Positions 1 to 8,442 of a stretch of DNA of 64,000 nt are shown piece after piece; within the stretch, counting starts at the first letter, position 1; every line of letters begins with the position of its first letter. Origin of the DNA: Polaribacter marinus (lineage in GTDB: Bacteria > Bacteroidota > Bacteroidia > Flavobacteriales > Flavobacteriaceae); contig NZ_JAKQYM010000009.1 in NCBI RefSeq assembly GCF_022662535.1, forward strand, positions 99,973-163,972. The letters run 5' to 3'. A program made the translations under genes and the position numbers. The notes below the pieces were generated by a model. That model searched no databases. It was not told the origin of the DNA and saw only the letters and a list, made by a program, of their open reading frames with translations.

Positions 1-489
1 ATCGGCTATGAATCCCTGTACTTTTTTTACACCATCGCATACATTTGGTGTTTGAATTTTTATAAAGGCGTTCTCTATTTTTTTTACTGTCTAAATAGGC
101 TTTTATTACTTTCTCTCCTTCAAAATCAACAAACGCAATTCTAAAAAACAAATCTTGTGCTTTAAAACTAAAATTATCCCTGGTAACATTGCAAATTTGT
201 AATTATCTAAAACATAAGTAGCCAGTTCATAATTCGTTTTTATTCCTAATTTTAAAGCTGTTCTTTGTAAAAATTAAATCCAATTGTCATATAAAATGCT
301 CCCATAGATTTTGTGCACTGTATCCCAATTTTAGAAAATTATTTTATAAATAAATTCAGAAATTCCTTTTAAAATTTCTGAGGAAATAGCCACATAATCT
401 TTTAACATTGATGAATATTCATAAGCTTTTATTACAGAAAATTGTACGGATGATGAAACATAACTAAATGTTTTGCTAAAAAGTGATTT
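1..489 (-). pseudogene. Decayed PLP-dependent aminotransferase, C-terminal part
   Basis: Reading the minus strand from about 489 down to 1 gives a continuous aminotransferase-like C-terminal half that is broken into several frames. Recognisable pieces are LFSKTFS followed by VQFSVIKAYEYS (about 483-430), an in-frame stop at 331-333, GAFYMTIGFNFYKEQL (about 303-253), KLGIKTNYELATYVLD then AMLPG (about 250-182), DNFSFKAQDLFFRIAFVDF (about 185-125) and FIKIQTPNVCDGVKKVQGF (about 60-5). The SKTFS box resembles the PLP-lysine region of class I/II aminotransferases, but the residues expected after it are missing, as if deleted. At least four frame changes or stops separate the blocks. The gene continues off the left edge. 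The family is inferred from these motifs; the substrate is unknown. Confidence 0.72.
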
Positions 490-755
490 ATAGGCGATCT
501 AAAGCAATTTCGTTTCATTTAACACATCATATACTCCCTAACAGAAAACACTTTATTTAGACCGCTAAAGACAATGATTTATTCTGGAAAATATTTTGAT
601 ATACTTGAAGAAAATGATGCTGTAAAATTTATTTGACAATATATTTTATTCGAATAAACAATTTAAATTTTCTAGACTCAACTAAAAATCTTTTTAAACC
701 CCGTATCAACCACCTTTAGTTATTAAAAATTCAGCTTGAAAAATTAAACAAAAAA
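490..755. other. Gene-poor AT-rich stretch
   Basis: No gene is supported here. The right part may hold further debris of the aminotransferase pseudogene, because short open stretches with coding-like composition occur on both strands (for example about 574-637 plus). None is long enough or similar enough to anything I recognise to name. Confidence 0.4.
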
Positions 756-780
756 AAAAGGATGCTTTCGCATCCTTTTT
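756..780 (-). terminator. Rho-independent terminator, TonB receptor operon
   Basis: A perfect stem of AAAAAGGATGC with its complement encloses a TTTC loop, flanked by A and T runs. It lies 22 bp downstream of the last lipoprotein gene on the minus strand. Because the flanks are symmetric it could act in both directions. Confidence 0.85.
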
Positions 781-802
781 AATAACTTATTATAAATAAA
801 TT

Positions 803-1609
803 TTATAATGCTGAAAAAGTATATTTTTTCATTCCAGGATTTGCTGGATCATCTACAACATTAACTCCTACTATAGGATTGTCTGCGAAAAAAGTTGAAG
901 GAACTGAACCTTCAAACACTTGATAAGAACCGTCAGGCATTACAATATAAATTGTATAACCTGTTGGATTAGGAACAGTACCTTGAGTAAATAAATTTAA
1001 CGCTAAATAGTTTGGCGCAATAGATGCAGAATTAGGAATTGTACCTAAAAGTCCATTTCCATTTAAAGGAATAGACATTGGTCTTGGATGACCTGCTGCA
1101 GAGTTTTGATCGTAATCTGTTACCCAGTTTCCACTAGGGTCAAATTCACTTAAACCAAACCAGAAATTATCTACACCTGTTTCATTAAAAGCTAAAAGCT
1201 CTATACTTGTAGGTGAAGGGTCTGGTAAACCAATAAAAGTTACAGAAGTATCGTCTCCTAAAATAACGTTATTATACAAACCTGCTGCTGATGTTAATTT
1301 TATAGCATTTGCAATTCCTGTTCCAGTTGGAAAGTTAAAAGCATAGCTAGAAGTACCTGCTGGTAAAATTATCGTTTCATCAGAACCGTTTAAATTGTAT
1401 TCAATTTTAGTATCTGAATCTAAAACAGATGAAAGAGTAATATTTACTGTTTCTCCAGCAATTCCTGAAGTAACAACAACACCTGCCTTATCTAACTGAG
1501 CAGTTGTAACCTTCGTTACATTAGTTACTGGATCATCATCATTTATAGCACAAGAACTAAAAACTAATAGAGTTATTAAAAATAATTTTATTTTATATAT
1601 ATTTTTCAT
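803..1609 (-). CDS. Uncharacterised lipoprotein of TonB receptor operon
   Basis: This 268-residue protein starts with a lipoprotein signal peptide ending in LVFSSC, with the lipidated cysteine at residue 20. An acidic stretch (DDD) follows, as is common for surface-exposed lipoproteins of Bacteroidetes. The rest looks like an all-beta secreted domain with many Gly, Asn and Pro; no enzyme motif is visible. It is the last gene of a three-gene operon, 11 bp after another lipoprotein and downstream of a TonB receptor. A role in capturing or processing the receptor's ligand is inferred from context only. I do not recognise the family. Confidence 0.75.
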   Translation of the reverse strand: MKNIYKIKLFLITLLVFSSCAINDDDPVTNVTKVTTAQLDKAGVVVTSGIAGETVNITLSSVLDSDTKIEYNLNGSDETIILPAGTSSYAFNFPTGTGIANAIKLTSAAGLYNNVILGDDTSVTFIGLPDPSPTSIELLAFNETGVDNFWFGLSEFDPSGNWVTDYDQNSAAGHPRPMSIPLNGNGLLGTIPNSASIAPNYLALNLFTQGTVPNPTGYTIYIVMPDGSYQVFEGSVPSTFFADNPIVGVNVVDDPANPGMKKYTFSAL

Positions 1610-1620
1610 CTTATTAAATT

Positions 1621-2460
1621 TTATAGTTGATTAATAGTATAAGTAACTGTTCCACCTGCTGTTGATTTATTAACCTCAAGTACAATTAATTGAGAACCAT
1701 AAACACCAGTTAATCCAGAAAAGTTACCAGAGAATATTTGTGTTTCTGTTGGAGCAACTACGTCTACACTATAATCAATAGATGCATCATTAACTGTCCA
1801 TGCCCACATTTCTACCGTATAATCTCCGTCTGCCGCTGCACCTGCTAAAGTAACTGTCTCTCCAGAAACTGTTGAACTAGCCCAACTAACATCTACAATC
1901 GACCCAGTTGAATCGAATAAAAAGAAGTCTAGATCATTACTTCCAGACCAATTTAATGTAAAAGAGAGATCTCCTACTGTAGTAACAATTGGTGTTGGAA
2001 TGTCTTTAATAGAGATTGTTCTAGTTGTATCTCCTAAATGCACATAGTAATCTTGGTTTGTGTTAAGATCAACTTCTACATTAGTAATTTCTAATGTAAA
2101 TTTTTCACTTTCAGAAATACCATCGTCTAAAGCAGTTACATCAAAAAGCATTGCTCTTTGTCCGTTTTGAAATGTAAGTGTTGTAGGAAATGTTGCTTCA
2201 GCATCTCCATCTGAAGATGTTACATTCAGAGAAACTGTTACTTCTCCATCAAGAATAGAAGACATTTCTAACCTAAAACTTGTAGTTTCACCTTCAACCA
2301 GTTCTGCAGATAAATTATCATCTGTTAAACCAACTTTTACCTCGATTAAGTTATCTCCGTTTAATTCTCCCGGATTTGTAACGCTATCTGTATTATCCTC
2401 ACAAGAAACAACTAGCAAAGATAAAATAGCGATATAAATTATGTTTTTAATTTTTTTCAT
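1621..2460 (-). CDS. Lipoprotein with Calx-beta-like and PPC-like regions
   Basis: This 279-residue protein has a lipoprotein signal peptide ending LLVVSC (Cys20), followed by acidic residues. Residues of about 40-150 resemble a Calx-beta/immunoglobulin-like fold (VEGETTSFRLEMSS, then SESEKFTLEI). Residues of about 155-240 resemble a pre-peptidase C-terminal type beta domain (LDFFLFDSTG, then DGDYTVEMWAW). Both assignments are by eye. The gene lies 18 bp after the TonB receptor and 11 bp before a second lipoprotein, so all three are probably cotranscribed. It may be a surface partner of the receptor in place of a SusD; none of the usual SusD helical features is present. Confidence 0.72.
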   Translation of the reverse strand: MKKIKNIIYIAILSLLVVSCEDNTDSVTNPGELNGDNLIEVKVGLTDDNLSAELVEGETTSFRLEMSSILDGEVTVSLNVTSSDGDAEATFPTTLTFQNGQRAMLFDVTALDDGISESEKFTLEITNVEVDLNTNQDYYVHLGDTTRTISIKDIPTPIVTTVGDLSFTLNWSGSNDLDFFLFDSTGSIVDVSWASSTVSGETVTLAGAAADGDYTVEMWAWTVNDASIDYSVDVVAPTETQIFSGNFSGLTGVYGSQLIVLEVNKSTAGGTVTYTINQL

Positions 2461-2478
2461 ATTGAAAATATTTTTAGA

Positions 2479-5361
2479 TTATAATTTTAAATTTAAACGA
2501 GCAAACGCTGTTCTACCATTTATACCAAACTGAGAAGTAACTCTAGGGTAAATAAACTGATTATTACTTGTTAAGTTTTCGTTAGAATTATTTGGCGTTT
2601 TATCTGGATAAACATCAAAAATGTTACTAGATCCAAATGTAAACGTTAAATCTTCTGTTACATTTATACCAAAAGATAAATCTGTAATAACTTTAGAACC
2701 AAATTCTTCATGAAGTCCATCAGGATTGAAAACAGAACCAAAGAAAGAGTTTCTTAAAAACATAGACCATTTTTCTCCTTTAAGAGAGTGGCTTAAACTT
2801 CCTTTTACTCTAGGAGTTGCAAATTCTAAGAAATATTGATCTCTTTCTCCAAAGTAAGTATCTATTTGACTTGCTAATTGTTGTGAAGCATGAACATCAT
2901 CTACTTTTTTAGTTTGAGAATAAGCAAAAGCTAAATCAGTAGTTAAAGAAACATTTCCTAAAACATGTGTTCTGTGAGATACGTTAATATCTAAACCTTT
3001 AGTTTCTGTATCAATTGCATTTGAAAAGAATCTTGCTTGTGTAGCATTTGCTTGGTCAAACAACGATTGAAGTTCTCCTGCTTGAGTTGGTCTTGAAAAG
3101 TTACCTGTTAAAACTACTCTATCTTCAATTGCAATAAAGTAACCATCTACAGTTAATGTAATATTAGCATCTGGGAACTTTGCAGTTAATCCTAAACTTG
3201 TACTAAAAGACTCTTCTTGTTTTAATTGAGGAATTCCTAAAAGCTTAGCAATTCTACTATCGTTAGAGAAAGTCCCTACTTCATTAGGTATACCGTTGAT
3301 AAAGTTTGTACTTGTAGCGTTAAAATTTTGTTGTTGTAAAGATGGTGCTCTAAAACCTGTACTTGCAGCAGCTCTTACATTAACATTGTCTGTTAATTTA
3401 TATAAAGTAGCTAATTTCCAGTTTAAAGTTGAACCAAAATCACTATAGTTTTCATAACGTAAAGCTCCTGAAACTAACCATTTGTCTGTAAAATCAGCTT
3501 CTAAATCAACATACGCTGAATAGTTGTTTCTATAAGCATTTCTTTCGTTTTCTGGTCTAAAACCTGGAAAAACTTGAATTCCACCGGCTCTAGCATTTCC
3601 AAAGAAATCTGTTACTTGTAATGATGCATCACCATTCCAAATGTTTCCATTAATATCATAAGTAGCCCAAGACTCTTCTTGACCTTGCATTATTTGATAG
3701 TTTTCTAATCTATACTCAGCACCAAACGCAACGTTTAATCCTTTAAAAGTATCTTCATAAAATCTACTAACATCAAGATTCGTAGTGTTTTGAGAAAAAG
3801 AGTACCCACCTGCATCTGCAGATAAAGGAGAGCTAGATAACATAGTAGCGTTTACTGTATTACTGATGTTGTACCCGAAAGAATTTTCTCCCCAAGTATT
3901 ACTAAAGTCAACATCCCAATCTCCTTGCTTACCTCTAATACCAATTGCAGCAGATTTATCTTTTACATCACTATTGATTTCTGGTAAGAAACCAGCTCTA
4001 TACAAACCTGTATAGTTTCTAGATTGGTTTGGTGTTCTATAGAAACCACCTGCATTACCATTTCTATAACTCATACCTCCAAAAGCATATACTTCGAAGT
4101 TATCATTTATAGGTAATTCCATATTAGCAAAAAACTGACCGCTTCTTAATTGAGACTGTCCTACTCTCATATTAAAGTCAGATCTTGTTAAGTTTCTAGC
4201 TTCAAGTTCTGCATCTGTAGTATCTAAACCTAATAAAGATTGTAATTGAGACATTGATGTAGCATTTTGAATATCATTTTTTAATGACAAATCAAAATGT
4301 GTAACACCTTGTGCAAAAAATTGAATATCTGAAAAAGAGTATTGAGTAATATCAGATCCTTTTCCGCTATTAAAACCTACCCATTCAACAGAGTTAGCTC
4401 CGTTAAAGATATCTCCAGAAAAACCTTCATATCCAGCTCTACTAGATGGTTCTCTTGTAGAAAGCGAACCTGTAAAGTTTATAAAACCTCCTTTATCAGA
4501 TAAAGGGATACCGTAATTAGCATCAATTTGAAATCCTTCACCGTCTATTCCACCACGTTGGTTATTTGTTTCACTTCCAACATTTGCATTTGCATTTGCC
4601 TGAATACTAAAACCTTGATTATCTTTTAAAACAATGTTTATTACACCTGCAATGGCATCAGAACCATATTGTGCAGCTGCACCGTCTTTTAGTAATTCAA
4701 TTTTTTTGATTGCAAAAGAAGGTATCGCATTCATATCTGTACCTACACTTCCTCTACCAACTGTACTATTTACATTTACTAAAGAAGTATTGTGTCTTCT
4801 TTTACCGTTTACCAATACCAATACTTGATCAGGACCTAAGCCTCTTAAAGCAGCAGGATCGATATGATCTGTACCATCAGATATTGTTTGTGTTGTAGAA
4901 GTAAATGAAGGCGCCACATAATTAAGAATATCATTTATGCTAACTTGTGGTCCAGCGCTTACTAACTCTGAGATATCGATAATATCAATAGCTACAGGAG
5001 TGTCAGCAACTGTTCTATTCTTATTTCTAGACCCCACTAAAACTACTTCATCAAGAGCAACATTGTCTTCTTCTAAAGTAATAGTAAAGAATTTTGTGTC
5101 CGAGATCTTTTTTTCTACTGACTTAAATCCCAGAGAAGAAAAAACTAATGTTGATGGTAATTGCTTTACTGTAATAGAAAAACTTCCGTTTTCGTCCGTT
5201 GAAACTCCATTTGTAGTTCCTTTTTCTAAAACATTAATGTAAGGCGCTCCTTCGCCATCAGCATTTACTACCTTTCCTTTAATTGTTTGAGCTGAAATAG
5301 CTTGTGTAAACAAAAATAAAAAGGCAATAATTAAACTTTTTGAAAAGTTATTGTTTTGCAT
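2479..5361 (-). CDS. TonB-dependent outer membrane receptor
   Basis: This 960-residue protein forms an outer membrane beta-barrel that imports a ligand using TonB energy. After the signal peptide (cleaved after AISAQ) comes a CarboxypepD_reg-like domain (about 26-100: IKGKVVNADGEGAPYINV), then a plug domain (about 110-250) with a NGKRRHNT stretch and an AAAQYGSDAIAGVINI box. The remaining roughly 700 residues are barrel, ending in the aromatic/hydrophobic strand ARLNLKL. The start is set at 5361, where a standard signal peptide begins; ten in-frame codons lie upstream. It is the first gene of an operon with two lipoproteins. No SusD-like partner is adjacent, so the substrate cannot be assigned. 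Non-SusC receptors of this type occur for peptides, siderophores and other ligands. Confidence 0.93.
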   Translation of the reverse strand: MQNNNFSKSLIIAFLFLFTQAISAQTIKGKVVNADGEGAPYINVLEKGTTNGVSTDENGSFSITVKQLPSTLVFSSLGFKSVEKKISDTKFFTITLEEDNVALDEVVLVGSRNKNRTVADTPVAIDIIDISELVSAGPQVSINDILNYVAPSFTSTTQTISDGTDHIDPAALRGLGPDQVLVLVNGKRRHNTSLVNVNSTVGRGSVGTDMNAIPSFAIKKIELLKDGAAAQYGSDAIAGVINIVLKDNQGFSIQANANANVGSETNNQRGGIDGEGFQIDANYGIPLSDKGGFINFTGSLSTREPSSRAGYEGFSGDIFNGANSVEWVGFNSGKGSDITQYSFSDIQFFAQGVTHFDLSLKNDIQNATSMSQLQSLLGLDTTDAELEARNLTRSDFNMRVGQSQLRSGQFFANMELPINDNFEVYAFGGMSYRNGNAGGFYRTPNQSRNYTGLYRAGFLPEINSDVKDKSAAIGIRGKQGDWDVDFSNTWGENSFGYNISNTVNATMLSSSPLSADAGGYSFSQNTTNLDVSRFYEDTFKGLNVAFGAEYRLENYQIMQGQEESWATYDINGNIWNGDASLQVTDFFGNARAGGIQVFPGFRPENERNAYRNNYSAYVDLEADFTDKWLVSGALRYENYSDFGSTLNWKLATLYKLTDNVNVRAAASTGFRAPSLQQQNFNATSTNFINGIPNEVGTFSNDSRIAKLLGIPQLKQEESFSTSLGLTAKFPDANITLTVDGYFIAIEDRVVLTGNFSRPTQAGELQSLFDQANATQARFFSNAIDTETKGLDINVSHRTHVLGNVSLTTDLAFAYSQTKKVDDVHASQQLASQIDTYFGERDQYFLEFATPRVKGSLSHSLKGEKWSMFLRNSFFGSVFNPDGLHEEFGSKVITDLSFGINVTEDLTFTFGSSNIFDVYPDKTPNNSNENLTSNNQFIYPRVTSQFGINGRTAFARLNLKL

Positions 5362-5416
5362 ATAAATTAGATTATTGATTAATAAGTACAAATGTTTGTT
5401 TTTTTGCTGACAAAAA

Positions 5417-5446
5417 CAAATATTTTGTTAAGAAAAAGTTAACAAA
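5417..5446 (-). promoter_or_regulatory. Candidate promoter for TonB receptor operon
   Basis: On the minus strand TTTG is followed after 18 bp by AATATTTG. This differs from the Bacteroidetes -33 TTTG / -7 TAnnTTTG pattern at one base. It sits about 56 bp upstream of the chosen receptor start. Confidence 0.4.
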
Positions 5447-5530
5447 CTTTGTTTTTTTTCATTCTGACAATAGAAAAAACATAGATTTTACCTTTAACCT
5501 TCTTTTAACAGATTAATTTTGTTAAAATTG

Positions 5531-5538
5531 TAGCTTTG
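5531..5538 (+). promoter_or_regulatory. -7 element of Bat operon promoter
   Basis: TAGCTTTG matches the Bacteroidetes -7 consensus TAnnTTTG exactly and lies 36 bp before the MoxR start codon. I do not see a well-spaced -33 TTTG, so the full promoter is only partly supported. Confidence 0.5.
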
Positions 5539-5574
5539 TTACCACTTAAAACTTAACACCAAAATATTTATAAA

Positions 5575-6564
5575 ATGGATGTAGATGTAAGAGCTATTAA
5601 TGAGAAAATCGAAAGAGAAAGTGCCTTTATAGACATTCTTACTTTAGAAATGAATAAAGTAATTGTTGGGCAAAAGCAAATGATCGAAAGTTTGCTAATT
5701 GGACTTCTTGGAAATGGTCATATTTTATTAGAGGGAGTTCCTGGTTTGGCAAAAACTTTAGCAATAAACACCTTGTCTAAAGCTGTTCAAGGAAGCTTTA
5801 GTAGAGTACAATTTACCCCAGATTTATTACCCGCAGATGTTGTTGGAACCATGATTTACAACATGAAAGAAAACGATTTTGCGATTAAAAAAGGACCTAT
5901 TTTTGCCAACTTTGTATTGGCTGATGAAATTAACAGAGCACCTGCAAAAGTACAATCGGCTTTATTAGAGGCTATGCAAGAGCGTCAAATTACCATTGGG
6001 GACACCACTTTTAAACTAGACGAACCTTTCTTAGTAATGGCAACTCAAAATCCGGTTGAACAAGAAGGGACCTACCCTTTACCAGAAGCACAGGTAGATA
6101 GATTTATGCTAAAGGTAGTTATAGATTACCCAAAACTACAAGACGAACAAATTATTATGCGTCAAAATTTATCTGGTGGATTTTCTAAAGTAAACCCAGT
6201 AATCTCTGTAGACCAAATTTTAAAAGCAAGGGAAGTTGCAAATGAAGTTTATATGGATGAAAAAATCGAGAAGTATATTCTTGATATTATTTTTGCAACT
6301 CGTTATCCAGAAAAATATAACTTACCACAATTAAAAGACCTTATTGGATTTGGAGCTTCTCCAAGGGGAAGTATCAATTTAGCAAAAGCAGCTAAATGCT
6401 ATGCTTTTATTAAAAGAAGAGGCTATGTGATACCAGAAGATGTAAGGGCGGTAGTTTTTGATGTTTTACGTCATAGAATAGGAATTACTTACGAAGCGGA
6501 AGCAGAAAACATAACTTCGGTAGACATTATTAATTCTATTATTAATGAAATTGAAGTACCATAG
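5575..6564 (+). CDS. MoxR family AAA+ ATPase of Bat locus
   Basis: This 329-residue AAA+ ATPase of the MoxR class is thought to act as a chaperone that works with von Willebrand factor A proteins. Walker A is GVPGLAKT at residues 54-61. Walker B is VLADEIN at 114-120, followed by the family-typical RAPAKVQSALLEAMQE. Sensor 1 is visible in MATQNPVEQEGTYPLPEAQ, and a C-terminal lid includes GASPRGSINL. It heads the operon with DUF58 and BatA-E downstream, the normal Bacteroidetes arrangement. The molecular target is unknown in most species; the locus is linked to oxygen and stress tolerance in Bacteroides and Leptospira. Confidence 0.95.
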   Translation: MDVDVRAINEKIERESAFIDILTLEMNKVIVGQKQMIESLLIGLLGNGHILLEGVPGLAKTLAINTLSKAVQGSFSRVQFTPDLLPADVVGTMIYNMKENDFAIKKGPIFANFVLADEINRAPAKVQSALLEAMQERQITIGDTTFKLDEPFLVMATQNPVEQEGTYPLPEAQVDRFMLKVVIDYPKLQDEQIIMRQNLSGGFSKVNPVISVDQILKAREVANEVYMDEKIEKYILDIIFATRYPEKYNLPQLKDLIGFGASPRGSINLAKAAKCYAFIKRRGYVIPEDVRAVVFDVLRHRIGITYEAEAENITSVDIINSIINEIEVP

Positions 6565-6565
6565 G

Positions 6566-6607
6566 CAATTATCAATGAACAATTAAAAGTTTTTAAACTG
6601 ATAATTG
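6566..6607. repeat. Short intergenic inverted repeat
   Basis: CAATTATCA at 6566-6574 pairs with TGATAATTG at 6599-6607. A further related CAATTG-containing copy follows at about 6620-6630. The block fills the 69-bp gap between the MoxR and DUF58 genes. Such AT-rich dyads are frequent between flavobacterial genes. It may be a processing or structure element, but no function is shown by the sequence. Confidence 0.5.
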
Positions 6608-6633
6608 AAAAATGTTAACTGACAATTGAAACA

Positions 6634-7503
6634 ATGGATACTAAAGAAATACTAAAAAAAGTTCGTAAAATAGAGATTAAGACACGTCGTTTGTCTGATC
6701 ATATTTTTGGAGGTGAATACCACTCATCTTTCAAAGGGCGTGGTATGACTTTTTCTGAAGTGCGTCAATATCAATTTGGTGATGATGTAAGAACTATCGA
6801 TTGGAATGTTACCGCACGTTATAATGAACCCTATATAAAAGTTTTTGAAGAAGAACGTGAATTAACCATGATGTTGATGGTAGACGTTTCTGGATCTGAA
6901 CTTTTTGGGACATCAACCCAATTCAAAAAAGACACCGTTACAGAAATTGCAGCAACCTTGGCTTTTTCTGCTACTCAAAATAATGATAAAGTGGGTTTAA
7001 TTCTTTTTTCTGATGATGTAGAACTTTTTATTCCTCCTAAAAAAGGAAAAAGTCACGTTTTAAGAATTATTAGAGAATTGATAGAATTTAAACCCAAAAG
7101 TAAAAAAACGAATATTGCCGCAGCACTAAAGTTTTTATCTAGTATTATGAAGAAAAAAGCAATTGTTTTTATGTTATCTGATTTTATGGATGATGATTAT
7201 GAAAAAACATTAAAAATTGCTGGCAGTAAACATGATTTAACAGGAATCAGAATTTACGACAAACACGATGAAGAAATGCCTAATCTTGGAATGGTACCCA
7301 TGTTAGATGCAGAAACCGGTAATGTTCAAATAATAAATACATCATCTAAATCTATAAGAACAAATTATAAAGCAAATGCTTTACGTTTGTCTGATTATTA
7401 TATAAATACTTTTAAAAGAAGTGGTGCAGGAACTGTTAGCGCAAGGGCAGATGAAAACTACGTGAAAAAATTATTGGGGTATTTTAAACATAAAGGAAGA
7501 TAG
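6634..7503 (+). CDS. DUF58 domain protein of Bat locus
   Basis: This 289-residue cytoplasmic protein carries the DUF58 signature. The conserved block GRGMTFSEVRQYQFGDDVR, then TIDWNVTARY and PYIKVFEEERE, lies at about residues 35-80. A VWA-like fold with LMVDVSGSELFG follows at about 87-98 (DxSGS, a MIDAS-like motif), and a second acidic loop is FMLSDFMDDDYE. DUF58 proteins almost always sit next to MoxR ATPases and probably act as their adaptor or client. The gene is 69 bp from the ATPase and 21 bp from the next gene, inside the operon. Confidence 0.93.
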   Translation: MDTKEILKKVRKIEIKTRRLSDHIFGGEYHSSFKGRGMTFSEVRQYQFGDDVRTIDWNVTARYNEPYIKVFEEERELTMMLMVDVSGSELFGTSTQFKKDTVTEIAATLAFSATQNNDKVGLILFSDDVELFIPPKKGKSHVLRIIRELIEFKPKSKKTNIAAALKFLSSIMKKKAIVFMLSDFMDDDYEKTLKIAGSKHDLTGIRIYDKHDEEMPNLGMVPMLDAETGNVQIINTSSKSIRTNYKANALRLSDYYINTFKRSGAGTVSARADENYVKKLLGYFKHKGR

Positions 7504-7524
7504 TAATTAAGTTACTTTTTGTAA

Positions 7525-8442
7525 ATGAAAAAACAAATATTATACATATTATTCTTTATTTCTGCTATAAGTTTTGCGCAAAAACCTATGGTAAAAGCAG
7601 AAATTGACACCACAAATATTAGAATTGGTGAGCAGTTCAATTTAAAAATTTCTGTAGATGAATCACAAAACGTTATCATTCCTAAACTAAAATTAAAAGG
7701 ATTAGAAGTTGTAGACTCTACCAAAGTTGATACTATTAAAAATAGTTTGACTATAAAATATATTTTAACAGGTTTTGATAGCGGTGCTTTTTACATTCCA
7801 CAACAACAAATCTTTGTAAAAAACCAAGCCTTTTTAACAGATTCGTTACTAGTAAATGTGGCAACAGTTGCCATTGATACAACCAAAGTAAAAAAGTTTC
7901 CAATAAAATCTATAAAAGCAGAACCCTATGTTTTTGATGATTTTAAAATTTACCTATATATACTTATAGCTGCTCTAGCAATTATTGGTTTCTGGATTTA
8001 CTGGTTTGTGATCAGAAAAAGAAAAGAGCAAGAAGAAACACCAACCTACAGAACACTTCCTCCTTATGAAGAAGCAATTTATAGGTTAAATGAATTAGAT
8101 GAAAAATTATTGTGGCAAAACAATAAAGTAAAAGAGTATTATTCTGAATTAACAGAAATTGTACGTGGTTATATTGAGCGTGAATTAAAAGTTCCTGCTT
8201 TAGAAAAAACAACTGACGAAGTTTTAGACATGTTAAAAGACTTTAAAGATGCAGAAACCATTCAAACGTCAGAAGAAACCATTAAAAAATTAAAAGATCT
8301 ATTACGTGAGGCTGATTTGGTAAAATTTGCAAAATCAAAACCATTAGCATTAGAAATTGAAGAAGATAGAAAAGACGCACAAGACATTGTGAGTAATTTA
8401 AAACCTAAACCAATTATTGAAGAAAATGATGAATTGGAATAA
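7525..8442 (+). CDS. Single-pass membrane protein of Bat operon
   Basis: This 305-residue protein has a signal peptide ending SAISFAQ, a periplasmic beta-rich domain (about 20-135), one transmembrane helix (about 142-164) and a charged cytoplasmic helical domain (about 168-305). The cytoplasmic part includes PPYEEAIYRLNELDEK and VRGYIERELKVPALEKTT. This layout is shared with the C-terminal part of BatD proteins and with DUF4381-type proteins found between DUF58 and BatA in Bacteroidetes. It probably belongs to the membrane Bat complex. Its end overlaps the BatA start by about 17 bp, suggesting translational coupling. The function is unknown. Confidence 0.82.
   Translation: MKKQILYILFFISAISFAQKPMVKAEIDTTNIRIGEQFNLKISVDESQNVIIPKLKLKGLEVVDSTKVDTIKNSLTIKYILTGFDSGAFYIPQQQIFVKNQAFLTDSLLVNVATVAIDTTKVKKFPIKSIKAEPYVFDDFKIYLYILIAALAIIGFWIYWFVIRKRKEQEETPTYRTLPPYEEAIYRLNELDEKLLWQNNKVKEYYSELTEIVRGYIERELKVPALEKTTDEVLDMLKDFKDAETIQTSEETIKKLKDLLREADLVKFAKSKPLALEIEEDRKDAQDIVSNLKPKPIIEENDELE

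Noticed and set aside
4634..5242. Plus-strand frames opposite the first TonB receptor
   Set aside because: They lie antisense to the conserved plug domain; no independent signal.
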